From: Phoronis ovalis | Lineage: Eukaryota; Phoronida; Phoronidae | Assembly (NCBI GenBank): GCA_028565635.1 | Contig: JAOXYB010022559.1 | Coordinates: 1 to 12,437 of the forward strand | Reading direction: 5' to 3' | DNA: 12,437 nt | Shown: positions 1 to 8,415 of the stretch, piece after piece | Numbering within the stretch: position 1 is the first letter of the stretch | How the letters are laid out: every line of letters begins with the position of its first letter | Program-made: the position numbers and the translations under genes | Notes under the pieces: generated by a model | The model's input: the letters and a program-made list of their open reading frames with translations, nothing else | The model's database searches: none | What the model was told of the DNA's origin: nothing

Positions 1-478
1 ATAAATGGGTCTAGAAGTTTACCGCCTTGCGAAAATTGTCCGCCGGGTACACTTCTGTAGTACCCCTTACGACAATGTCCCTTTCCGCCATAATTAAGAC
101 AAACACTAGCCATAGGCTAATATCACTGACTGTGTAAAAAAAACAGACAAAAATTACTGACGTTTTCCGACGGAAAACCCACCCTACACAAAATGCACGC
201 ACTGACACTGGTCTGGAGAAAACGGATAATCTAGATAATGACCTCTTTCATGTATAAATTAACAGCGTTTTTAGAATCCTGAACAAAGTTAAGAAAAACA
301 CTAAACAGAAAACTGTATTTGTACCATTTCATTACAACATCGTCATGAAACTAATTGAGTTATATGAACGATAGCAATTCAGAAACCCATTACTTATTTA
401 AGCTTATAGATATTAAAAGCCGAAAAGAGGTATAATTCAAATATAAATACAGAGATGACGCATACACGATGTACTTAC
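1..478 (-). other. First intron (5' part) of the arrestin-like gene
   Basis: The segment follows the GTAAGT donor and is A+T-rich. I find no second arrestin exon in it. The best acceptor-like site has a long pyrimidine run ending in CACAG (complement of 130-134). It opens a phase-compatible frame that stops at 11-13 after about 38 residues with no arrestin resemblance. The real acceptor is probably beyond position 1. Confidence 0.55.
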
Positions 479-596
479 AGTTCATTTTCATAGGTTTGTC
501 TAAGTCGATCAAGATGTGGCCTTGAATCGCCGTTCCAGCAGTAAATACTCCTACTGGGGAACCAAAAACGATGTCGAATGTCTTCAGCTTACCCAT
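479..596 (-). CDS. Arrestin-domain-containing (alpha-arrestin/ARRDC-like) protein, first coding exon only
   Basis: This exon encodes 39 residues plus the first base of codon 40 (phase 1). It begins MGKLKTFDIVF and ends KPMKMN. The pattern FDIVF, then GVF-AG--I-GHI-IDLDKP, is the first beta-strand hairpin of the arrestin N-terminal domain as seen in the ARRDC/TXNIP-type alpha-arrestins. These are cytosolic and membrane-associated adaptors that couple membrane cargo to ubiquitin ligases. The start was taken at the ATG at 596-594 because it has a good context (A at -3, G at +4); the GTG nine bases upstream in the same frame was not used. The exon ends at a perfect GTAAGT donor (complement of 473-478). 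Reading through the donor gives a sequence with no arrestin character, which supports splicing. The rest of the gene lies to the left, mostly outside the window, so the subfamily cannot be assigned. Confidence 0.82.
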
Positions 597-689
597 GTTT
601 AGCACCAGATTTGTTAATGAAATAATCTATATCCTCTGTGTTCACATAGTTCCTGTTTGTCTGATTCATCAAGACCATCTGTAATTATT

Positions 690-768
690 TTTTCCGGAAG
701 TCTGATGCCGCTCCGCCATCTAGTGATCAAACGTCCGTGACCTCGAATCCCCCTGGTGGCGGAGGGGG
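690..768 (-). promoter_or_regulatory. Probable promoter-proximal/insulator patch upstream of the arrestin-like gene
   Basis: This is a G+C-rich island in A+T-rich surroundings, about 100-170 bp upstream of the arrestin ATG. CCGGAAGT at 694-701 is an ETS-type site. CCGCCATCT at 713-721 fits a YY1 core. Read on the - strand, the same bases give TCACTAGATGGCGGAGC, close to the bilaterian CTCF core. A second - strand match, CCACCAGGGGG, lies at 759-749 and is an exact copy of the CTCF core block, but its downstream GCGC part is replaced by ATTC. CTCCGCCA at 711-718 and TGGCGGAG at 757-764 are inverted copies. ETS and YY1 sites near a start are typical of broadly expressed animal promoters; function here is inferred from motifs only. 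Confidence 0.45.
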
Positions 769-769
769 A

Positions 770-3235
770 AATCTATTCTAGGATTGCGTATATCGAAGAA
801 TGCGATGGTTCATATTTAAAACATCCTATCTTGTTGATTAGGGATGTGTCTAAGAATTTTTATTTAACCACAACGGGCGACAATTGTACCAAGAAGACTG
901 ACAGACAATAAAATCTTTTGAAATTCACCAGCGGCATACCTGACGGTAAAGTTTGTAATAGGTATTGTACATAGTTTTGAAAGTTATTTTTGTAAGCTTG
1001 TAAACTATTTTCGGTGTCATGATCCTAAAATGTAGTTATGTTAAGAGATCCTGAATATAGTAGCCTCTCAATAGTCCACATTCACATTAATTATAAATCG
1101 ATCAATTCTGGCCAGGGTACGTGGATTCTCATGATCGATCATAACCAGAACATTGAGATCTGAGCGGCAATGCAATCGTGTAGTGATATTAAAAACGTTT
1201 AGAAAAAGCCTTTAATTACAAAAGGATATTTTCTTAAAGTATACTTTATTGTATTTCAAATGATAATCGCTCGGAATAAAAGAGAATTTACACAAACTCG
1301 AAAAATTGAATCATTTACTGAATTTGTTTCTTTGTCTTTTACAAAAATGTCGCGTGAATAGATGTAAAACTGAAAAATAAAAGGCATCTAGCTGTTATCA
1401 TGTGATCTGTGCTTTCTTCGTCTCGTGTGAGGCAAAGAGAGGACGGTTTCAGGAAGAAGGAAAAATGTTCTTAATTTTAGGTAAAAACTTGATGTGGGAA
1501 TAAAAATCTAAATAAACACTAAAATATTCCACAAATAATTAATAAGATCAAGATGATAATGCATACAGTAATGTAACCTTAGATGCACGTTAGACTGTCC
1601 ACCGGGGTCCACCCTCGAATCACACAATACAGCTTGCCTTATAATACTAATTTCCCTTCGTATAATCGAACTGACGCATTCCACAACTATTTCATTATCA
1701 CAGCAGTCTACAAGCAATATTTTTTCCAGGAACTTTACAAAATGCTCCCGTAAAAAAAAGGTCTGCCAGATTATGGTTGGAAAAGCTTTATTTCGACATA
1801 GTTCATGCTGCAATCATGTACAAGATGTACTGCATGCCAGCTGCTGCAGATTTTTTAAAAATAACTACTGTACTGTGTGACAACAACTATTTATACAACA
1901 GACTGAAGAAATCCGCCGGGTCGTGTTCCTTACAGCGACATTCGTTGAGAGGTAAGGAACCCGCCGAGAGGTAAGGAATTAACGCGGACGCTTACATTTT
2001 TTCAGAACGTTACGGCATGCGCTTCTATAAGTTACTATATTAAAATTATAAAATTAACGGAAATAACGATTTATTATTATGTAGCAACTCTTTAAATTCC
2101 GGGCTGCAAATGCTGGTTTGCCTCTAAGTTGGATACCATTCTCATGACCTGAGTTATATAATTTGGGATATTTTGTTAGTTTATTTGAACTATTTAACGT
2201 TTCTGCAAACATTTCTCTTAGTGCCTGGCATTGCGTAGGAGGGAGGTGGGTTAGAGAATATTATTTATGGTTGGAATGTTCGCAAAAAATTCATAAACTA
2301 AAAAAAGGCTTAAATAAATGAAAGTTTTTAAATATTGCATATCAGTGCTTTCTTTTTACGTTTCTAACTTTAGAAAGTCCATAATTTACACCCGTGCCTC
2401 GGCGTTGTACCAGGCACCTGTTTTTTTATTTATAGCCTCCTCGCCCGCAGTCTCGGAATTCGAAAATTATTCATAATTATGTAGAAATAACCAATTTAAG
2501 TAACTAATATTTTATTTTACCAGTACGGATTAGTTACTTGGGAATTAGAATTCGGAAGAAATTGGTTAGGTAGAAACCCGAGGTTAGAAACTGCATACCG
2601 CAACATTTTATTTCAATTTGATCTTTCGTTTCTTAGAATTTTATTTCATATAATAATAAAACAACAAGCATAACATCTGAAAGTGTTGCGAGATCATATA
2701 AGTTACCTTACCAATACCAGCTCGTAAATAAACCTATAGCTAATCCTCTCGATCTGTTTAAATCCTGTCGCCTGCTATTAAATAAGTGGAAACGTGGATC
2801 ACGCTACTGGTTTACTGGTTTTGCGTTTTAACAATATGTTTCTACCTCGGGATTTCTACATGATTGTACTATCCTGCGCATGTTTCATTGAATCGGGAAC
2901 CTGTTACCCTTCTGTCAACAGACATAAAGCATTCCTATAAAACATTACGTAATGCAGTTAGTAATTAATTTATTTAAATGCCTGCGGTATTTTGAGGCAA
3001 TAAATAATTTATTTCACGTTAGGAATAAAATCGCTTAGTGCAGTGTTACTTTCCATTTGTACTGTGTTTGGTTTGATGAACAGGAAATGTGCTTTATTTT
3101 TTCTTTCATTTTTGCGAAGAAAATGACCTGACGAATTTAACCAGCGGAATGTTTGTGCTTTGCTTTGAAATATGGTACTCATCGCAACAATGTTGTCTAT
3201 GAGGCTTGCAAGTGTTAATGTTTAGTCAGCCCTAC
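770..3235. other. Intergenic region between the two divergent genes, no gene recognised
   Basis: The sequence is A+T-rich with stops in all frames. The longest open frames are 101 codons on the - strand (1508-1813) and 65 codons on the + strand (1777-1974). They overlap each other, match no family I know and lack flanking gene signals. A small dyad, GTGCCT (2394-2399) with AGGCAC (2412-2417), and another, ATCGATCA (1097-1104) with TGATCGAT (1132-1139), are visible. Cis-regulatory sequence for either gene may lie here but cannot be shown from one sequence. Confidence 0.6.
1913..1978. repeat. Short direct repeat plus inverted repeat cluster
   Basis: GAGAGGTAAGGAA occurs exactly twice, at 1947-1959 and 1966-1978, a 19-bp period. 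GTTCCTTAC at 1925-1933 is the exact reverse complement of GTAAGGAAC at 1952-1960, so the first direct copy can also form a 9-bp stem with an 18-base loop. Both arms are flanked by similar CCGCC-rich bases (1913-1921 and 1960-1966), which extends the dyad imperfectly. The cluster is G+C-richer than its surroundings. It might be the remnant of a small inserted element; no longer terminal repeats are seen. Confidence 0.6.
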
Positions 3236-3238
3236 CTG

Positions 3239-3322
3239 CCAATCAAACATAAGAATCGACCAATCACGTGGCCCCTGTTAAGTAGGAGGGTGCAAGGCAA
3301 ATAAATGGCGAAGTATCATTGG
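3239..3322 (+). promoter_or_regulatory. Probable Pax1/9 core promoter with CCAAT boxes and an E-box
   Basis: Within 130 bp upstream of the Pax1/9 ATG there are two forward CCAAT boxes (3239-3243 and 3260-3264) and one inverted box, ATTGG (3318-3322). The second CCAAT runs directly into CACGTG (3265-3270), an E-box. A weak TATA-like AAATAAAT lies near 3298-3305. CCAAT boxes bound by NF-Y usually sit 50-100 bp before a start site, so a 5' leader of a few tens of bases is the likely layout. The transcription start itself is not determinable here. Confidence 0.45.
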
Positions 3323-3366
3323 GAACGTCAACAATCGAAATTTAAGAGCAACAGAGCCAGTGGACC

Positions 3367-3370
3367 ATGG
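3367..3370 (+). CDS. Pax1/9: Pax1/9 coding exon 1: start codon plus one base
   Basis: ACCATGG followed by GTGAGT gives a strong Kozak context and a consensus splice donor two bases after the ATG ends. The exon contributes Met and the first base of codon 2. Joining ATGG to exon 2 (ACCAAGCATTTGG) gives Met-Asp-Gln-Ala-Phe-Gly-Glu-Val, the expected start of a Pax1/9 protein; vertebrate PAX1 and PAX9 also begin with Met-Glu only a few residues before the paired domain. An in-frame TAA at 3343-3345 shows that no longer N-terminus exists in this exon. The 5' untranslated part of the exon begins somewhere upstream, probably between about 3290 and 3340. Confidence 0.85.
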
Positions 3371-6300
3371 GTGAGTGAATTTTGCTGTACTTATAGGTAA
3401 CCATGATCAGGAGTTATAACGCCTGTTAGTCGTATCTGTTTTCCAAAGTTAGTTGGAACTTGATTAGTTTAACGCTATTACTCCCATCGAAATGGCCTAT
3501 TAGAGGAAATCTAGACGAGAAGTATTCCCCCCAAATGTAAGATTATGTGAATGGTTTGTACGCCTTTGGTCTTTGTTTTTTTTTTGAAGAAAAACCAACA
3601 CTTCCGAAACGCACTTAGGTTCAACAATCTTAAGCTGTTGGAAACAGGAAATCTAACTAAGCCTGGTTACTGAAAAAAATCCATGCTGTGGTACACTGCT
3701 GTTTTGAGGTTGTCATGGCTTTTGTCAGAACCACGTTTGCAAATGATGCAACATTAACTATTCCAGGTTTTCAAACTTATTCTTGGGCCTCAATTAATGT
3801 AGTTCAAAATGTTTGTGGATTGTATCGAGCGTGGGACTCGGGCTGACAGTCGTATACCAGGGGCTGGTTGTCCAGGTCAAAATCTCAACAAATGTCGTAC
3901 ACCTGCACTGTGGTAGAATTCTGCAGGATACAGTGGCAGTTGTTCTCGCGGCAAAAAATTAAAAACCGAAAAATTAATGTGCGACGTCTGTGTACTGTCG
4001 AAATGTGCAGGAGAGCCAAGTTATACAAACTGTAAAGTTTATCCACGGGTTAAGGTTCTGTGCTGGCGTTCCCAGGTATTCTGAAAAATATGTGGCATGC
4101 AAGAAAGCGTTGTAAAGTGCATCAAGGGAACAGTTTTAGGTGAACGAGTATTTATATCTGTCAGGTGGGTATATTGTTATGACTGTGTAGGTTTCCTAAA
4201 TTGTCGGGTCGATGAAAGATTGACTGACTAATACATTCATTGGTTTGACCTATATATAGTACTGGACAGACTAAATTTCCCCATAAATTTTTTTATTTCC
4301 TAAGTTGTGGAAAACAAAAACAAAAGTTAAACTATTCAAATTATTAAAGTAACAAAAACATTCTTGCTAATATAAATATTTTAAAAATTGATAATAGTAC
4401 AGAAATGTCGGAAAATATGTAAATATTGTATATTGCAAACTATATACACCTAATGTTGTTAATGTATATGCAGTGCGCTTGAAAAAACTTGGCTATCGAG
4501 AGGACCCAAAATTCAATTTTTTGAGGTTCGAGGGCATTTAGAAGTCAGCTGTTTACTAGAGTATGTATTATTTTTGAGCTGAAATATTGCCAAAAAACGA
4601 TCCAGTTGTTCGAAAATGTCTTGGATCCGGCTCTGGCATTTACCGTTGAGTACCTGTTAAAAGAAGGGTAGAAAACAAGGTTCTAAACACTTATTATAAT
4701 GTAAGATAAACGGCTCGTTAGATTCGATACCTCGACGTAAAGACCCATAACGAACCATATCGGTTTTACAACACCGAGTACCCGGCAGCTTAAAAAACAC
4801 GAGCATCGGCTAAAAATCTGAAACGAGGGCAGGCCAGTTATATAAAACTATAGTCTTAAGTATCAAAGAAACGGACTCCAGACCAAAGCGATACTTTATC
4901 TCCTTTTGTAGAAATAAAATACCTGTTAAAATGATCCAAAACAAGTCTTGATTAGATATGTGCAGTGTGATATAAAACAAAATTAAATCAATTACCAAAG
5001 GTGATAAACATTAGAAAGCCTTAATTACATAGACGGAAATCGATCTTGATTTTGTCACTCTTCTAGAGATTAGATGTCACTGAATCCCACTATAGAGTAA
5101 CCGTTTAGTGACTGGCCATGTTGTTGCCAAGAGCGCCAACTTGCTGCTAATAAATTGAGGTTTGAGTGATAAGGCATAATCACACTTTCTCACGAATGAA
5201 ATGAGATTTAATTTAAAGATATAATGTTTTGGAACCAAACTTGGCGACAAGAAATTAGATTTAGGAATAAAAAATATCGCGTGTATTTTAGTTTTATTTC
5301 AATTAAATTGTTCTATCAGTTAAAATTTTTAGTGAAAATGATACAGTAAAAAAGTTTGTTATTTGTGTTTAGAAAATTGTAGCAAATTAAATGCGTACGC
5401 ATGTACTACTTATAAATAGGAATTTGAAGAAAATAATGGAAATTACAATAAAACTTTTAAAAACACTTATATATTTTCTTTTATAGCTTGTTACTAGTTC
5501 ACCTGTTGGCTCGCATGTACGTCAAATCTGTTTCTCTCATGTAATGTACTGTATTTTCAACATTTCTATTTAAGCAAAATAGACAGAAATTTAAAAAACA
5601 ATTCAAAATGAAAATTTTTGAATCGTTTCAATCACTATTGTACTTAGGGGAGATTTATGTCGCAAATATAGAATAATTTGTAGAATACTTTGTTCAACTT
5701 ATTAATTATAATAACATAGATATTCTATTATGATAAATTAATTGAAAAGCTAAACGTTTTTGTCAATATACTAGGTTTTAAACCCGTCAGTGTACATGGT
5801 GAAATTTCAAGAAAATGCAACACAATATATTTGAACTTTTGTGCGACACGAGGCTATAATTCTAACGGTTCAAAACAAAGAATTAATACGCCTTTTAAAA
5901 AAGGATTGATATATTTAAACGCGGAAGTTTATTGTTGAAGATGAGATCCTTGTTTACATAACATATTATTAATAACCTTTGTACAATATTAAGCTGGGAA
6001 CGGGATTAAAACGGAGAACGTTTTGTTGTATTAACATTTCGTTATCTATTCATATATTATATTTTTGTATTTTATAAAAGAAAAATAACATAAAAAAATA
6101 TTTTTTTCGCATACCCTTTCCTATAGTATGTTAATTTCCTCATGTTCACATTGACTGCGTTGTTTGATTTGCACTATGCATACAAAAAGAATTTTGTAAA
6201 TAAAAATATATATTATTTTAGTACCGGAAAAGCAGTTTGCTAAAAGAAGCGTCCTCTGATTTAAAAATCAGTCGAATATGTAGCTCCAACATTTATAGTA

Positions 6301-6816
6301 CATGTATATGAAAAATATATGTTTAACCTTATTTACGGATAAATTTTCACTCTTAAAATTATATCAATATTTATACTGACAATTTTTGTACTTGACAATT
6401 TAACGCAGAATCTTTGTAGAATTTAACTTAAAATCTGTCCGTAATTTTACGTAGAATCTTCGGGGACCCATTAACTGCAAAATTGCCCCCTGTATCAGAG
6501 CTTTAAAATTGCATCCGTGCTGTCTTCAGCTTGATAATATTTTGGTTAGAAATGAAGCAACAAACACTTTCTTGATTTTTGAGATAATAATGTTGTGCAA
6601 GGTTAGTTCGCGTGAACGGCAATACACGGATAAAACAGACCCAAAAAAATAAATATAACAATTTGAATTTGGAATTCCTTTAATTTCCATGTACTTTTAA
6701 AATACATGCCGTAGACTATTTGGCCTCAAAGAGAAATACAAGACTTTGTGTCTATATTGATGTATATTGTTTGTAGTTTGTATAAATTTTGAAATATTTA
6801 CAACTTTCCACTTTAG
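3371..6816 (+). other. Pax1/9: Pax1/9 intron 1 (3446 bp, phase 1)
   Basis: It is bounded by GTGAGT and a TTTCCACTTTAG acceptor. The intron is strongly A+T-rich with many homopolymer runs. I see no convincing internal exon: the best short frame, from ATG at 3716, runs about 43 codons and matches nothing I know. It contains an imperfect dyad around 5699-5744 (TAATTATAATAACATAGA facing a similar TCTATTATGATAAATTA) and the 23-bp repeat near 6400. No complete transposon with terminal repeats is visible. First introns of Pax genes often carry enhancers, but none can be named from this sequence. Confidence 0.8.
6398..6491. repeat. Degenerate 23-bp tandem repeat, 3-4 copies
   Basis: Three consecutive 23-base units begin at 6398, 6421 and 6444. 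They share the pattern ATTT(A/T)AC..A.AATCT. A fourth, weaker unit starts at 6470 (ATTAACTGCAAAATTGCCCC). The exact spacing of the first three with scattered substitutions indicates an old minisatellite inside the Pax1/9 intron, about 330 bp before the exon 2 acceptor. Confidence 0.6.
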
Positions 6817-7484
6817 ACCAAGCATTTGGTGAAGTCAACCAGTTGGGAGGTGTGTTCGTCAACGGTCGTCCATTACCTAACGCAATCCGGCTACGTATTG
6901 TTGAAATGGCTCAGCTGGGAGTTCGTCCATGTGATATTAGCAGACAATTGAGAGTCTCTCATGGATGTGTCAGTAAGATATTAACACGGTACCACGAGAC
7001 GGGATCGATTCTACCGGGAGCTATCGGTGGTAGTAAACCCCGAGTCACGACGCCAAATGTTGTTAAACACATAAAGATGTACAAGGAACGAGATCCGGGA
7101 ATATTCGCGTGGGAAATTCGAGATAAACTGCTTACGGACGGTGTGTGTGACAAATTTAATGTTCCATCAGTCAGTTCTATAAGTCGGATTTTGAGAAATA
7201 AAATAGGGAATTTCCAACAACAGCCAGCAGCTTTAGAAGTCCAACAAAGGACAATGTACAATCATTTATATAACGCCTATCCACCGCAAGGACCAGTTGT
7301 TTCTGCCTGTAAAACAAACAACGCATCGTGTATGCCGCCTACCGCACGATGGCCAAGTCACCATCCCACAAACATTCTAGGATTGTCTACACAGTCGCAC
7401 GAAAATTCGTGTATGCTATCGGAAACAAATCAAGGTTCATACTATCATCACATGTCAGCGCCTTGCATGTATTTGCCAAGTTGA
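6817..7484 (+). CDS. Pax1/9: Pax1/9-type paired-domain transcription factor, coding exon 2 (paired domain to stop)
   Basis: The predicted nuclear DNA-binding regulator is 223 residues once exon 1 is joined. The paired domain spans about residues 4-131. Its N-terminal PAI half starts [19 protein letters not shown] and includes [20 protein letters not shown]. The linker is [18 protein letters not shown]. The RED half contains [12 protein letters not shown], then [18 protein letters not shown]. These blocks match the Pax1/9 (Pox meso) class rather than Pax2/5/8, Pax3/7 or Pax6. An octapeptide-like motif follows at 183-190 (HHPTNILG, compare HSVTDILG). There is no homeodomain, as expected for this class. 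The paired box is uninterrupted. The coding exon begins at the acceptor (AG at 6815-6816); the apparent TTG start at 6789 is intronic. The tail after the octapeptide is only 33 residues, ending CMYLPS, which is short for the family (vertebrate members exceed 300). Known family roles are in pharyngeal and mesodermal patterning. Confidence 0.93.
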
Positions 7485-8415
7485 TTCTATTACTAACATG
7501 TGGCTACATTCTGTCATCATTGTTAGGTCCTTCGTAAACAGATTGTCGGTTTCTAAGCAAGATAGAGCAGAAGTATAAACAGTGGTGTGGCAAAAAATGC
7601 TGTTGTTAAGCGTTTGAAGCCGACACTGACCTGAAGCGACCTAATGCAGGCGCTATTTGGTAACAGGTCATTTTGTGCCATATTTCATAAAAAGTACTAA
7701 ATGTAGAAATATTTGCATTCCAGTATTCTAATGTTTCAAAGAAAAGTTGTGATTTATTGCGCAATTGACTGTGACTGTGCAAACGAGTGCAATGGCCAAT
7801 GTTCGCTGCACACTTTTAACAACATTAAAATACACTTTTGGACCCGCTTCGTTGAACAATGGGATGAATAGCCGAAATCATTCAACAGTAACCATAACTT
7901 ACCAGACATTTTTAGTACAATTATTATATAGACTTGGTTCATTAAGTTGGATTTTTGAGGTTATTTAACAGTCGCTCCGCCAGTTGCCTTATTTGAACCC
8001 TCTTCAGACCGTTACGCCTTAGTGAACAAACAAGGCCGAAATAAAGCACCTTGAAGCATGGTCTATGAATAGCACTAGACTTTGAAATTTTGTTAAATGT
8101 TGTCTGTTTATAAACGGTTGCCCAGTCAGTTGCTACGTGAAAGATTTCCGAAAATTATATATCTTTTTGTTGCAAAATATTTTTGACGTGTTGCATGTTT
8201 ATGCCTTACATGAATCAAGAACCGCAAAAAGGAAGGTCTCGTCAGGGCTAAAGTGGCTTTACTGAACTGGAAAATGCTGATGTTTTCACTTGTTTGATTA
8301 TATTTGTGCATCATATTAATTGTTATCACATGTAAAAGACAATACAAACGTCTTACACAAAATACAAGTGTGGAGTTACTCTATAAAATTATATGGTAAC
8401 AAGCTATAAAATAAA
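7485..8415 (+). other. Pax1/9: Pax1/9 3' untranslated region and candidate polyadenylation signals
   Basis: After the TGA at 7482-7484 no long frame continues in any phase. Candidate cleavage signals are ATTAAA near 7824, AATAAA at 8040-8045 and AATAAA at 8410-8415. The second is a reasonable end for the transcript, giving a 3' UTR of about 560 bp, but without transcript data the choice is open. Open frames of 60-75 codons on both strands here (such as 7765-7968 and 8126-8347) have no recognisable product. Confidence 0.4.

Noticed and set aside
735-760. B-box-like CCTCGAATCCCC suggesting a tRNA-derived SINE
   Set aside because: There is no A-box upstream at the right distance, and the flanking bases cannot form the 5-bp T-stem.
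1097-1139. ATCGATCA / TGATCGAT 8-bp inverted repeat
   Set aside because: Each arm is nearly self-palindromic and the loop is 27 bases; this is expected by chance and has no supporting context.
1508-1813. 101-codon - strand open frame in the intergenic region
   Set aside because: It matches no family I recognise, overlaps a + strand frame, and has no splice or promoter context; such lengths arise by chance in this much sequence.
3716-3850. About 43-codon ATG frame in the Pax1/9 intron, considered as an alternative exon
   Set aside because: Nothing in it resembles Pax or another known protein, and no paired acceptor and donor in good phase was found.
4711-4740. GATTCGATACC resembling a tRNA B-box in the Pax1/9 intron
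   Set aside because: No matching A-box, acceptor stem or T-stem could be folded around it.
6789-6815. Extension of the Pax1/9 frame upstream to a TTG start, adding eight residues before Asp-2
   Set aside because: TTG is not a normal start here, the stretch ends in a splice acceptor (CACTTTAG), and joining to ATGG at 3367-3370 restores the expected Pax1/9 N-terminus.
6959-7261. 100-codon - strand frame opposite the paired box
   Set aside because: It is the antisense shadow of the conserved paired-domain coding exon.
7328-7537. 69-codon + strand frame overlapping the Pax1/9 C-terminal region
   Set aside because: It lies in another frame of a well-supported exon and its protein shows no known motif.
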